Shown: positions 27,796 through 36,199, numbered from the stretch's first letter. The stretch is DNA of 64,000 nt from Chryseolinea sp. H1M3-3 (GCF_029360725.1 NZ_JARKMY010000015.1:1-64000), one strand, 5' to 3'. Made by a program: numbers and translations. Notes: generated by a model from the letters alone, not told the origin.

Positions 27796-28653
27796 TCACA
27801 TTGCCAAGCTGCCATCAGGCTGCTTGGACTTAATCACGTCGATCGCTTTAAAAATAACAATGATCTCCAACAGCACCGCCGGAACTTGAATTATCAATCC
27901 AATGAAAGATAAAATAATGGTAAGGAAAAAGCACGCTGCTACAATTTCAAAGATTCCCGCTAACTCTGCGACCCTTCCCAGAGATTTGTCAAGTCGTCTC
28001 AACGCAACTCCATAAATGATACCAATGCCACCCAGCGAGACCGAAGCCGCCAAAACGATAAGCTCGCCTTCCAGGGAGTCGTAAAACGTGGAAACGATAT
28101 CATATCCTATGATTAAAACATAAGCACCTATCAGAATCACCGTTATTATTTTCAACAAATAATTCTCAAATATTCCGGCAATGATAATTATGCCCCTTTG
28201 GAAGAATAAGAAAGAAATGATTATGAATGTTTTTAACACAACATACACCGTATCACTGAGTATCATTTCTTTTTCCACTAGCCTTAAATATTCAACAGGC
28301 CCTTCCAAGAATCCCAGAATAAAATAGATCACGCCAAACACCCATGCGATGTTTAACTGTCTAAGTAAAAAATCGGAAGATTTATTTAAATCCACATCAA
28401 TCAATATCAAATCCCGCAGCCAGTTCGAACCGGATTTGGCCGATGTATTATCGTCAAAGGAAATTTGATCCAGGTCATAGTCCAGCGCGGTGAGTATTGT
28501 TTTTACAGTATAACTCCTTGGCACCACCTCCCCGGCTTCAATCCTTTGGATGGTCCGCACGCTTATGTTGCATTTTTCAACAAGGTCTTCCTGGGTCAGA
28601 CCTTTTGCCTTTCGTAATTCGGTAATTTTTCGTCCTAACGCTGGCTGTTTCAT
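27796..28653 (-). CDS. XRE-type helix-turn-helix regulator fused to a membrane domain
   Basis: A 285-residue protein starting MKQPALGRKITELRKAKG at 28653 (an upstream TTG is ignored). Residues 5-62 are a clear Cro/C1-type helix-turn-helix (LTQEDLVEKCNISVRTIQRIE). After a linker there are about six hydrophobic helices, including VFGVIYFILGFL, ITVILIGAYVLIIGYDIV and LTIILSFIGLIIQVPAVLLE. Bacteroidota encode many such HTH-membrane fusions; they may sense membrane or envelope state and bind DNA at the membrane. The target is unknown and no partner gene adjoins it. Confidence 0.82.
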   Translation of the reverse strand: MKQPALGRKITELRKAKGLTQEDLVEKCNISVRTIQRIEAGEVVPRSYTVKTILTALDYDLDQISFDDNTSAKSGSNWLRDLILIDVDLNKSSDFLLRQLNIAWVFGVIYFILGFLEGPVEYLRLVEKEMILSDTVYVVLKTFIIISFLFFQRGIIIIAGIFENYLLKIITVILIGAYVLIIGYDIVSTFYDSLEGELIVLAASVSLGGIGIIYGVALRRLDKSLGRVAELAGIFEIVAACFFLTIILSFIGLIIQVPAVLLEIIVIFKAIDVIKSKQPDGSLAM

Positions 28654-28960
28654 GGTGTTGGATTTATTGTGACCTGCCGACTTCAATAGTAAGTTCGTTC
28701 AGAGAATTGCTTAAGACAATTTTACTTTGAAGTGATGAACTGTTCAAAAAATCAGTGGGAACTTCACCCGACATTTACCCGCCATTGCATATAATTTTCT
28801 GTACCAATCACATAATCAGCTACTTACTGAATCGAGATTTCTAATTCGTTGATGAAGCTCAGTTCCATGAAATTTTAAGAATTACAAAAACTTAAAGCGT
28901 GAATGCTTCAAATTTGTAAAATGCAGCTGCCTGTTTCCAGACGAACCCAAGCCCCATTAT
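28654..28960. other. 307-base intergenic region
   Basis: No gene or clear hairpin seen. The region must hold the promoter of the XRE-membrane regulator (leftward from 28653) and the 3' end of the SRPBCC gene's transcript is on its other side only if that gene is read leftward away from it, which it is. The DNA is AT-rich with no recognisable repeat. Confidence 0.4.
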
Positions 28961-29383
28961 TTATTCAACCAGCTTCTTAAGGCCGTCGATTACCACCGCC
29001 CAGTTCTCAGCAGAATGTTTAGCCTTCCCTTCGTCATAGTTTGACTGAGTAATAGAGAGTTTAGTCCCGCCCTCTACCTGCGTAACCTCATATTTAACAA
29101 AGAGATAATTCTCAGGCTGGTCCGGTAGCCCAGCCCAATTGCTCAGGTAACTGAAGCTAAGTGTATCGTTGGGAATATATTCTAAAACTACTCCTTTGTC
29201 TTGATATTTTTTGCCTTCATACTCCCCTTCCCAAATGATGGGACTGCCTACTTTCCAGTCGGTTATCTGACTTGAGCCGAAGAAATATTCGCGAACCATC
29301 TCCGGGTTGACTAAGGCTTCCCAGACCTTATTAACCGGGGCTTTGATAAATGTTTGATACGTAGATTTGAAATTTGTCTGCAT
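28961..29383 (-). CDS. SRPBCC / AHSA1-domain protein
   Basis: A 140-residue protein of the START-like superfamily. MQTNFKSTYQTFIKAPVNKV at 29383 gives the normal domain start; the longer frame upstream is not conserved-looking. Diagnostic segments are VWEALVNPEMVREYFFGS, the WKVGSPIIWEG strand, and the C-terminal helix NWAVVIDGLKKLVE. Such proteins bind hydrophobic ligands or act as Hsp90-activator homologs; in bacteria the role is usually unknown. It lies 137 bases downstream of the RibD-like reductase gene on the same strand. Confidence 0.85.
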   Translation of the reverse strand: MQTNFKSTYQTFIKAPVNKVWEALVNPEMVREYFFGSSQITDWKVGSPIIWEGEYEGKKYQDKGVVLEYIPNDTLSFSYLSNWAGLPDQPENYLFVKYEVTQVEGGTKLSITQSNYDEGKAKHSAENWAVVIDGLKKLVE

Positions 29384-29520
29384 AGAATTTATTTGAAGCG
29401 ATTTTAAATAGCGAGCAGCGAATCTTTCGAGCGCATGATTGATTCCTGAATTTATCATGTTACCATATCCGTTCGCAGGAAGCAACGCTATGAAAGTAAA
29501 TGCTAGTTTATAATGTTTTT

Positions 29521-30120
29521 CTAATTGGGCTTTCGTTCGTAATGCAGCACCACAATTCCGCTATCAAAAGATTTGGCTGTGACCAAATTCATATGCTGCC
29601 TGTCATTGAAAATCGGAAGGCCTTTTCCTAATGCGACAGGGTTTATAATCAAATGAAGCTCATCAACAAGTTGTGCGTTAATCAATGAAGATACCAAAGT
29701 CGCTCCCCCATATACAAGCATGTTTTTACCTTTTTGGCCCTTAAGTTTAAGCACTTCTTCTACAACGTCACCGCTTGCTAGGTCGGTATTCTGCCACCCG
29801 CCAGGTATTGGTTTTGATTTTTTCAGGGTTTTAGAAAAGACGACCCTCGGTGTATCCGAAATATGTTTTGCAAATGAATATCTCGGGTCGTCGGGATTTT
29901 GTGATACGTGTGCCCAATGCGCAATAAATCCTTCTTCTGCCATTTGCCTGCTTATCAAAAAACAATCAGCGGATTTTGTTAGATCGGTATGATAAGTCCG
30001 CAATGCTTGATCCCATTTCCATTCGGGCCCCCAATTCCAAATCATCCAATCTGTTTTTCCGTCTGTTTCTGCAATATATCCATCGATCGATATCTGCACC
30101 TCCAACACTAGTTTTCTCAT
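29521..30120 (-). CDS. dihydrofolate reductase / RibD C-terminal family protein
   Basis: A 199-residue protein starting MRKLVLEVQISIDGYIAETD at 30120. It has the RibD-C / DHFR-like fold: SIDGYIAETDGKTDWM at the N-terminus, LVYGGATLVSSLINAQLVDE as the NADPH-binding Gly loop, and LHLIINPVALGKGLPIF. These stand-alone proteins are probably NADPH-dependent reductases of unknown substrate and are not the riboflavin enzyme itself. It sits in a leftward cluster of small accessory enzymes with the VOC and SRPBCC proteins. Confidence 0.87.
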   Translation of the reverse strand: MRKLVLEVQISIDGYIAETDGKTDWMIWNWGPEWKWDQALRTYHTDLTKSADCFLISRQMAEEGFIAHWAHVSQNPDDPRYSFAKHISDTPRVVFSKTLKKSKPIPGGWQNTDLASGDVVEEVLKLKGQKGKNMLVYGGATLVSSLINAQLVDELHLIINPVALGKGLPIFNDRQHMNLVTAKSFDSGIVVLHYERKPN

Positions 30121-30363
30121 TGCCAGTCTTTTCCTTCCGTCAAAGCTAGCAACATATAGGCTGCGAGGCCGGTGTAAATACGACATTGCAGAGGCTATTT
30201 GCGACACCTATGTATCCTATTATCAGAAAGTAATGGAATATCTAAAAGCCTATACGCTGTCTTACGCATTCTCTGATTTGATTAACCTCTTATTTTTAGA
30301 CAATTCAATTTTTATCAGGCGCGGACCGATGCGAAGGATTCCTCCTTGCTCTCATCGCCCAAA

Positions 30364-30729
30364 TCAAGAGAATTCCCCAAAATGCCAGAGGACTCCCGCT
30401 GGGTCATGCAAAAAACACTCCTTGCCCCAATGGAGTTTTCGAACTGGAACCAGTCTTACTCCTTCATATTTATTTGCGAGGTCCAGAGCCCGAAGTTCAT
30501 TCCAGAACCGATCAACATCCTCCACCTCTAAAAAAATCATCGAATTATCAATCCAGTCTTTAACGTAAGCATCTTGGAGATAAAAGCCCAATCCTTTGGT
30601 TTTGAAATACGACATGTTCGGAGCCAAAACACTTTCTTCAAAACCTAAATCGCGGTAGAAATTTCTGGACAACTCAAAGTTTTTAGCTCCAATGAAGGGT
30701 CGAATCGATTTTGCTTTATGTTCCATCAT
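30364..30729 (-). CDS. VOC (glyoxalase/bleomycin-resistance fold) family protein
   Basis: A 121- or 120-residue protein; adjacent ATGs at 30729 and 30726 are both possible starts. It contains the paired beta-alpha-beta units of the vicinal oxygen chelate fold: RPFIGAKNFELSRNFYRDLG, SMIFLEVEDVDRFWNEL, and the closing HDPAGVLWHFGEF. The fold holds metal-dependent dioxygenases, isomerases and drug-binding proteins, so the activity is not predictable. It lies 243 bases upstream of the RibD-like gene, same strand. Confidence 0.83.
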   Translation of the reverse strand: MMEHKAKSIRPFIGAKNFELSRNFYRDLGFEESVLAPNMSYFKTKGLGFYLQDAYVKDWIDNSMIFLEVEDVDRFWNELRALDLANKYEGVRLVPVRKLHWGKECFLHDPAGVLWHFGEFS

Positions 30730-30832
30730 TTGATTTTTGTCACGAATGATTGAAGAATTGAAATTGGTCAAAATCAAGTATGTACCTTGTAAAATTTCCC
30801 ATGTGGATTTACACTAATCGTCCAGATAGGTA

Positions 30833-30967
30833 TCACTCCATTTCACAAAAATATTTACGAACACGACTTTTCCATTGTAAATAATATGCATTTAGAATAC
30901 TATTTCTGAATAACCACCATAGAAAGACGATACCCAGTGCAATTTGAAACGGTATTATATATTCCAT
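30833..30967 (-). CDS. possible 44-residue membrane peptide
   Basis: A short frame from ATG 30967 with one hydrophobic helix (IIPFQIALGIVFLWWLF) followed by a basic tail (WKSRVRKYFC). A purine stretch (GAGGTTAAAG) lies upstream, though at a long distance. It fills most of an otherwise empty 444-base interval (30730-31173). The helix-plus-positive-tail pattern is that of many real bacterial micropeptides, but with 45 codons chance cannot be excluded. Confidence 0.4.
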   Translation of the reverse strand: MEYIIPFQIALGIVFLWWLFRNSILNAYYLQWKSRVRKYFCEME

Positions 30968-31173
30968 AAACACTATTTTTCACTTTAACCTCATGTCATT
31001 ATCCAATACAAATTTATCGAGTGTTTGCATAGCAGCGCACGTTAACAACCTACGAAAAATTCTGATGCAATGAAAATGCTAGCGCAGAAGGGCAAAAATC
31101 CGCCGATCATAAAACACAGACAACTACAAGTGTGGTCATCACCACTTGTGAATTCTTCATCGATTTACTAATG

Positions 31174-31839
31174 TCACTTCTCTGCGATCGCTTTTGACTG
31201 TGGAAAAAAGACGCTTAATGGTGTATTACCTATGGTTATGATATCACTTACATCGCCTAAAACTTCATCAACCAACCCAAATGCTTTTGCTTCCATTGCA
31301 TTTAAGTACCGATCCCTTAAGAAATATTCTTCAATCTCCTGCCACGTATGGCCTGAGTGCTTTCCCATCAAATGAAAGAGTTGTGCTTGTAAGCGTTCTT
31401 GCTCGCGTGTAGCAATGCGAACATCTTCCGTATAACCCTGTGCACCGCCGCCGGTTGGATGCATGTGTATCGTTGCATGAGGTAAGGCATAACGTTTTCC
31501 TTTCTGCCCCGACGTTAGCAACGCTGTGCCCATACTCGCAGACACACCAACAGCCACGGTAGAGACTGGTGCCTGAATCATTTGCATCGCGTCATAAATA
31601 GCAAGACCTGCATAGACACTTCCGCCCGGGCTATTGATATACAAATTGATAGGCTGTTTCTGGTCAAGGCTATTCAGGTATAGCAGCTGTGCGACGATGA
31701 CATTCGCAACTTGATCGTCGATCTTAGTGCCCAAAAATACAATTCGTTCTTTTAACAATAGGCTGTAGATATCATAAGCGCGCTCGCCATGGCCACTGCT
31801 GTCAATAACCATGGGAATGATACTCGATTGAAACATCAT
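31174..31839 (-). CDS. ClpP-family protease subunit with altered catalytic triad
   Basis: A 221-residue ClpP homolog with the family core: ERAYDIYSLLLKERIVFLG, YINSPGGSVYAGLAIYD, Ser102 in GVSASMGTALL, and His127 in IHMHPTGG. Aligned by eye without gaps to E. coli ClpP, the third triad residue (Asp in IERDTERDRF) is Tyr172 here (IEEYFLRDRY). Proteolysis may therefore be weakened, altered or dependent on a canonical partner subunit encoded elsewhere. It is the last gene of a tight operon, three bases after an 89-codon gene that itself overlaps a sigma-factor gene. That context suggests a role in sigma-factor control rather than housekeeping proteolysis. Confidence 0.9.
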   Translation of the reverse strand: MMFQSSIIPMVIDSSGHGERAYDIYSLLLKERIVFLGTKIDDQVANVIVAQLLYLNSLDQKQPINLYINSPGGSVYAGLAIYDAMQMIQAPVSTVAVGVSASMGTALLTSGQKGKRYALPHATIHMHPTGGGAQGYTEDVRIATREQERLQAQLFHLMGKHSGHTWQEIEEYFLRDRYLNAMEAKAFGLVDEVLGDVSDIITIGNTPLSVFFPQSKAIAEK

Positions 31840-31842
31840 AGT

Positions 31843-32112
31843 TTATTTTTTAGAAAATAATTCAAAGGTGGTTTTCTGGAATGTTTGATACGATGGATCT
31901 GTAAACAACGTTTGGTGTACACGGGAAACTTCCGACTTTATTTTTCTACGGCCAGAGACACGAATAATTGAATAAAGTTTACGCTGCATTTCTACATGGA
32001 CATTGAGCAACGGATCAATTAAGAGTTTTGCTTCAAAAAGCAATCTGGAAGAAGTGGGTAATTTTCCGAAAATATATTTTTCAATTTGGCTAATGTCATT
32101 TGAAGTCTTCAT
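31843..32112 (-). CDS. small protein between sigma factor and ClpP, possible anti-sigma
   Basis: An 89-residue soluble protein with no recognised family. It starts with a segment (DISQIEKYIFGKLPTSSRLLFEAKLLIDP) that resembles the N-terminal helices of Bacteroidota anti-sigma proteins, in which a short helix bundle grips sigma region 4 or 2. It then has a basic middle (VSGRRKIKSEVSRV). It lacks a membrane helix or zinc motif. Its gene overlaps the sigma-factor gene by 17 bases and ends three bases before clpP, so the three are co-translated. A soluble anti-sigma or adaptor delivered to ClpP is an attractive but untested reading. Confidence 0.7.
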   Translation of the reverse strand: MKTSNDISQIEKYIFGKLPTSSRLLFEAKLLIDPLLNVHVEMQRKLYSIIRVSGRRKIKSEVSRVHQTLFTDPSYQTFQKTTFELFSKK

Positions 32113-32647
32113 ATCCCATTGATTTAGCTTTTACCATATTTCTCATTCTTTCGATGCATTTGAATTTTTGTACAGAGGCAGAATGGACTGACGAAAACCC
32201 AAACACTGATTTAATCTCTTTTAAAGAGAGGTTATCATAATAGATAGCCTGTAGTAATTCAACGCATTTTCTGCCCGTCAATTCCAGCAGGCTGGCAAGT
32301 CGGTTGAAGGATGTATCAAAGTAATCGGCTGGAATAGTTATCTCACTTTCCGTTGCCTCCAGTCCAACTTTTTTTTGGTCATCATTAAATTTCCGAATCC
32401 ACAAGTGTTTTGCGATTCCGACCAAATAATATTCGGACGACACGGTAATTTCCAATTTCTCAAGGACTGTTTTTTCGTACAAGATCACAAGGGAATCCTG
32501 GAAGATGTCTCTTGCATCTTCAAAAGATCCTCCCCTGTTGGCCACAAATCTGGCCACCTTAGGGAATGCATCTTCATACAGTTGGGTAAACCACCGTAGG
32601 CGGTCCTCCGAAATTGTAATATTGGATTGTGTTTCTGTGACTTCCAT
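32096..32647 (-). CDS. sigma-70 family (ECF-like) RNA polymerase sigma factor
   Basis: A 183-residue sigma factor starting MEVTETQSNI at 32647 (an earlier ATG at 32668 is possible). Region 2 is visible as LYEDAFPKVARFVANRGGS, FEDARDIFQDSLVILYE, and LVGIAKHLWIRKF. Region 4 reads LTGRKCVELLQAIYYDNLSL then KEIKSVFGFSSVHSASVQKF, an HTH somewhat diverged from standard SigW-type factors. It starts a three-gene operon with a small protein and a ClpP homolog. The target promoters are unknown. Confidence 0.85.
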   Translation of the reverse strand: MEVTETQSNITISEDRLRWFTQLYEDAFPKVARFVANRGGSFEDARDIFQDSLVILYEKTVLEKLEITVSSEYYLVGIAKHLWIRKFNDDQKKVGLEATESEITIPADYFDTSFNRLASLLELTGRKCVELLQAIYYDNLSLKEIKSVFGFSSVHSASVQKFKCIERMRNMVKAKSMGYEDFK

Positions 32648-32773
32648 AGTCTTTATTGGTAAGTGCATTTGTTGCTACAAATATCACCTTGTTTTATGAA
32701 ATATTTTTGGCGCCGACTGAACGCGTGAAGGTATGCGTTCAAGGAAAGTGATTAGTCGTCTACCGGCGGATAC

Positions 32774-33574
32774 TCAGGTGTGTGAGGCTTTTTTACTGTT
32801 CTCAGGTTTTTTTAATTGCAAATCGCCTAGCGATTGGTGAGTATTATTAACGCTAGTTAACGGCAGTCTTTCAACAATCTGGCTACGAATCCTTTTCTTT
32901 CTACGGCGGTCAACCACAACATAAATAATCAGCAAAATCAGGGATGCTGCCGTAATCCAAACGAGCGCCCATTCAATTTTTTCATTCTTACCAAAGATAG
33001 CCAGCAGAATAATGAGTGGTGTTATGCCAATCAACGTCGCTACAATGTATTTTCTATAACCCATCTTTAACAAACCTGCCATAAAGCTCAATGCATCATT
33101 CGAGAAAGAACATAAACGCGTAATCATGATTGCGCCAACACCGTAATCCTGAATGTATTCTGCAATCTTGCGCTGGTTTTGAATGCTCACAAACCTGCCC
33201 AGTGTTACCCTGCTTAGTTTTTGTCCGATGAAGTACCCCAACGATGAAGCTGCAAACACACCCGCAAAAGAAATCACGGCGCCCCATACGGGACCATAGC
33301 TAACAATGGCGATCATCATTAATAAAACATTGGGAATCACAAACAAAAACATTTGCAACATCATGCCCAGAATAATTATGACCGGCCCAAATATGCCAAA
33401 CGTGGAGACCCACCGTTGAATGCGAGCGTCATCCTCACCAGTAAGCACATCTGCGGCGGTATTGATCTCTTGCTTAAACTCTGGAATGAAAAAATAACTG
33501 GCAGCAAATGCAACCGCCAAGGAAAGATAAATGATAAAAGGTGTTTGCCTAAAAAATCCTTTTCCTCGTGCCAT
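32774..33574 (-). CDS. TVP38/TMEM64 (VTT-domain) membrane protein
   Basis: A 266-residue inner-membrane protein with about five helices. The VTT/SNARE-associated core is GPVIIILGMMLQMFLFVIPN, GPVWGAVISFAGVFAASSLG, YFIGQKLSRVTLGRF and RLCSFSNDALSFMAGLLKMG. The family is related to DedA flippase/scramblase proteins implicated in lipid-carrier or phospholipid movement. A basic soluble tail ends the protein (RRRKKRIRSQIVERL and a Lys-rich terminus). It lies 15 bases after the DUF4406-like gene on the same strand, so the two may be co-transcribed. Confidence 0.88.
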   Translation of the reverse strand: MARGKGFFRQTPFIIYLSLAVAFAASYFFIPEFKQEINTAADVLTGEDDARIQRWVSTFGIFGPVIIILGMMLQMFLFVIPNVLLMMIAIVSYGPVWGAVISFAGVFAASSLGYFIGQKLSRVTLGRFVSIQNQRKIAEYIQDYGVGAIMITRLCSFSNDALSFMAGLLKMGYRKYIVATLIGITPLIILLAIFGKNEKIEWALVWITAASLILLIIYVVVDRRRKKRIRSQIVERLPLTSVNNTHQSLGDLQLKKPENSKKASHT

Positions 33575-33589
33575 GACGGTTTGTTTGTA

Positions 33590-33961
33590 CTATATAGCAC
33601 TAACCACCGGAATGTCTTCTTTGTTTAAAAAAACGATTTTACCTTTTTCTCTTGCAACTTTAACCATTTCATCGGCACCCGCTGAACTACCGCCAATCCG
33701 TAAGACAGCATCAACATGATTGATAAGTTGGATAGCAACAGGATGAAAAATTGAATTAAAAATATCATCCCCAATTTGCTTTGAACCGGCTTCTTCAATT
33801 AACGGCAAGGCAAACCACTCTCCCATTACAGGTAAATGACCCTTCCGGAAAAGCTCCAGCGACACCGTTGTCATATGTTTAACATTTGCCTGAATCAATT
33901 CGGCGTTATCATTTGTACCGGATCGGTAAGGTCCGGCGACGAGGATCATGAGTGATGACAT
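33590..33961 (-). CDS. DUF4406 / nucleoside deoxyribosyltransferase-like protein
   Basis: A 123-residue protein with a flavodoxin-like nucleotide-handling fold: N-terminal MILVAGPYRSG, the helix ANVKHMTTVSLELFRKGHLP, an acidic Glu in VMGEWFALPLIEEAG, and the Rossmann-type end DAVLRIGGSSAGADEMVKVA. It resembles DUF4406 and the nucleoside 2-deoxyribosyltransferase superfamily. Whether it acts on nucleosides is not known. It is directly upstream of the TVP38 gene. Confidence 0.72.
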   Translation of the reverse strand: MSSLMILVAGPYRSGTNDNAELIQANVKHMTTVSLELFRKGHLPVMGEWFALPLIEEAGSKQIGDDIFNSIFHPVAIQLINHVDAVLRIGGSSAGADEMVKVAREKGKIVFLNKEDIPVVSAI

Positions 33962-34042
33962 AGGTTATTATTGTTACGATTTATGATGAAATTAGGCATA
34001 AGCGTGCTGATCTCGATTGTCTACTGACGTAAGACTTCTGAC

Positions 34043-34642
34043 CTACTCGTTGTAATCAGCTTTCAAAAGTCCGTGAAGCATCACATACTGTAACAAAATA
34101 ACAGTCTTGGCATCCCTAATCTCACCGTTTTTCATCATGCTAATCGCTTTTTTGAGCGGAAGTTCAAGCACTTCAATATTTTCATGTTCATGTTCTGCGC
34201 CCCCGCCTTCATTTACTTTCTGCTCCTCCGAGTATTCGGCCACAAAAAAATATAATATTTCGGTTACTGATCCTGGCGACATGTACAATTCGAATACTCT
34301 TTTGACGTCATTAATCTTGTAGCCAGTCTCTTCTTCCGTTTCCCGGCGAATACATTCTTCAGGATTTTCTTTATCAAGCAGTCCGGCACAAGCTTCCACT
34401 AACATACCGGTGGGGTTGCCGTTGATAAACGTCGGTAACCGGAATTGCCGTGTAAGGATTACCGTTTCCTTTACTTTGTTGTATAGCAAAATGGTCGCAC
34501 CATTCCCTCTGTCATATGCCTCACGAACTTGTTCCTGCCACGAACCATCGTGAAGCTGGTACTTAAAAGTGAATTTCTTTAGAACATACCAATTGTCAGA
34601 AAGCACTTCACTGCTAATGATCTTTACCCTTTCATTTTCCAT
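34043..34642 (-). CDS. nudK: NUDIX hydrolase, probable GDP-mannose/ADP-ribose pyrophosphatase
   Basis: A 199-residue NUDIX enzyme. The box reads AGLLDKENPEECIRRETEEE TG with the spacing typical of NudK (AGLLD, then a NEDPE-like loop, then R-E-x-x-E-E-T-G). Other NudK-like traits are the N-terminal DGSWQEQVREAYDRGNGATI and the substrate strand LYMSPGSVTEILYFFVAEY. The enzyme would hydrolyse nucleotide sugars such as GDP-mannose, or ADP-ribose, to nucleoside monophosphate and sugar phosphate. It is monocistronic, with a Crp/Fnr regulator 57 bases upstream. Confidence 0.85.
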   Translation of the reverse strand: MENERVKIISSEVLSDNWYVLKKFTFKYQLHDGSWQEQVREAYDRGNGATILLYNKVKETVILTRQFRLPTFINGNPTGMLVEACAGLLDKENPEECIRRETEEETGYKINDVKRVFELYMSPGSVTEILYFFVAEYSEEQKVNEGGGAEHEHENIEVLELPLKKAISMMKNGEIRDAKTVILLQYVMLHGLLKADYNE

Positions 34643-34699
34643 TACCGTGTATTCAAACGTAAAGCAATAAATTACCTGAGAAAAAAAACTTAATGTACA

Positions 34700-35290
34700 T
34701 TAAGAAAAACCTTTTTTATGAATACGCTTTCGCATGGCGCTTAAAAATTCAGGGCTAACACCAATGTATGAAGCGATTTGCTTCTGTGTTACGCGTTGAA
34801 TCAATTGTGGATATTTCTTAACGAAATTTAAATAACGTTCTTCTGCAGGCAATGACAAATTCTGAATGATACGAAGTTGTTCACGGATGTAAGCGTTTTG
34901 CATGAGGATTCTGAAGAAACGCTCGAACACAGGAATGTCAATTAATAGCTGATCGAAATTACTTTTGCTGAGCTGGAGCACAACACTGTTTTCCATAGCG
35001 CTGATATATTGCATTGCCGGCTTCTGCATGGTAAAGCTGTACATATCCGTAATCCACCAATCGTCAATCGCCAACATAATTATATTTTCATTACTATTGG
35101 TGTCGAGGTAAAATGCCTTCAAGGCCCCGGAATGAATAAAATTAATATCGCGTGCTACTTGCCCTTCCTTCAATAAAAATTCCTTGCGCGAAAATTCCTT
35201 AAGCTTTAATAGAGACGTGAAGTGAGAAATTTCTTCATCCGTCAAATGAATGTGTTTTGAAATATTTTCAAGTATCAGCTTTGAATCCAT
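34700..35290 (-). CDS. Crp/Fnr-family transcriptional regulator
   Basis: A 196-residue regulator of the short Bacteroidota Crp/Fnr type. Residues 15-110 form the cyclic-nucleotide-binding-like beta-roll (FLLKEGQVARDINFIHSGAL, with loop residues NENIIMLAIDDWW). A dimer helix (FERFFRILMQNAYIREQLRI) leads to a C-terminal helix-turn-helix (RVTQKQIASYIGVSPEFLSA). No Fe-S cysteine cluster is present, so it is not an FNR oxygen sensor. The likely ligand is unknown and no target is evident next to it. Confidence 0.88.
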   Translation of the reverse strand: MDSKLILENISKHIHLTDEEISHFTSLLKLKEFSRKEFLLKEGQVARDINFIHSGALKAFYLDTNSNENIIMLAIDDWWITDMYSFTMQKPAMQYISAMENSVVLQLSKSNFDQLLIDIPVFERFFRILMQNAYIREQLRIIQNLSLPAEERYLNFVKKYPQLIQRVTQKQIASYIGVSPEFLSAMRKRIHKKGFS

Positions 35291-35349
35291 GGATTTTTCA
35301 TCATTCGTATTTTGATGTTATGAGTAGCGCGCCATTCTCAATCCCAACA

Positions 35350-35376
35350 TAAACACCTAAACACTTAAACACCTAG
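35350..35376. repeat. octamer-type tandem repeat (minus-strand GTGTTTAG units)
   Basis: Three tandem units of the form TAAACACC/TAAACACT in the short gap before the esterase gene. Read on the minus strand they are AGGTGTTTAAGTGTTTAGG. The same unit recurs at 48347-48397 on the plus strand, so this is a dispersed microsatellite-like family and not a chance run. Confidence 0.6.
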
Positions 35377-35380
35377 AACA

Positions 35381-36199
35381 CTAGTGATTGATTTCCAAAA
35401 ACTTCTTTGCCATACGTTCGCCCATGATTCTTTGTCCTTCTGAATTAAAATGAATCTTGTCGTCTTTCGATTTTAGATCTTGCGTATTGATAACAAATGC
35501 ATTTTTATCTGCCACTGCATATTTATGAATCTCCTTATTTATTAAGGCCCAATTGGTCTGATTTTCAGAGTACGACCCAAGCTCACCGATTAAAATGGGA
35601 ACCACAGGATTGCCCACATAATTTCTAAATGTGGCAAACAGCTGTTTCAACCTTTCACCATAATCCGCGATAAGCGAACTTTGCGTGTCACTTTCACCCT
35701 GGTGCCATAAAATTCCTTTTATTGTACCGTACTTCTTGATGATGTCAACACGATTTTTAAAGTTGCTTAATAACTTAACATTTCGGTGAAGAGAGTCACC
35801 AAGCCATTGCTGCGAAGAACTACCGCCAACGGCTACAGGTAATAGTAAAACTGTAATTGATTCATCGATATTTTTCACCAACTGATTGGCAAATGCATAT
35901 CCACAATCCAGCCCTGTTAAATTGGGCTCGTAAAAATGCAACGGTTCTTTTGCCATGATAATTTTATTATTGCTATCGATGGTAAGAATCCGACTGTTAG
36001 GAATTGTGTCTTGCGGTTCCACTACTCCCCGACCGGCCATATTTGATTGGCCCGCCATAATAAAAATCCAAACATTTTTTTTCTTGGGAAGCTTCTTTGG
36101 AATCTCAACTTGACGGGGAAAATAGCGTGTCCTATCATCCTGACCTGATACCGTTAGGCACAACAATATTAAACTCACTGATACTAAAATACTATGCAT
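35381..36199 (-). CDS. sialate O-acetylesterase (SGNH) family carbohydrate esterase
   Basis: A 272-residue secreted esterase with signal peptide (MHSILVSVSLILLCLTVSGQ, start 36199). Upstream codons in the same frame look non-coding. SGNH blocks are clear: GQSNMAGRG with the nucleophilic Ser, the Asn/Gly region PVAVGGSSSQQWLG, ILWHQGESDT, and the terminal DKIHFNSEGQ with the Asp-His pair. The family removes acetyl groups from sialic acids or plant xylans. It has no matching hydrolase next to it, so the substrate is open. Confidence 0.87.
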   Translation of the reverse strand: MHSILVSVSLILLCLTVSGQDDRTRYFPRQVEIPKKLPKKKNVWIFIMAGQSNMAGRGVVEPQDTIPNSRILTIDSNNKIIMAKEPLHFYEPNLTGLDCGYAFANQLVKNIDESITVLLLPVAVGGSSSQQWLGDSLHRNVKLLSNFKNRVDIIKKYGTIKGILWHQGESDTQSSLIADYGERLKQLFATFRNYVGNPVVPILIGELGSYSENQTNWALINKEIHKYAVADKNAFVINTQDLKSKDDKIHFNSEGQRIMGERMAKKFLEINH

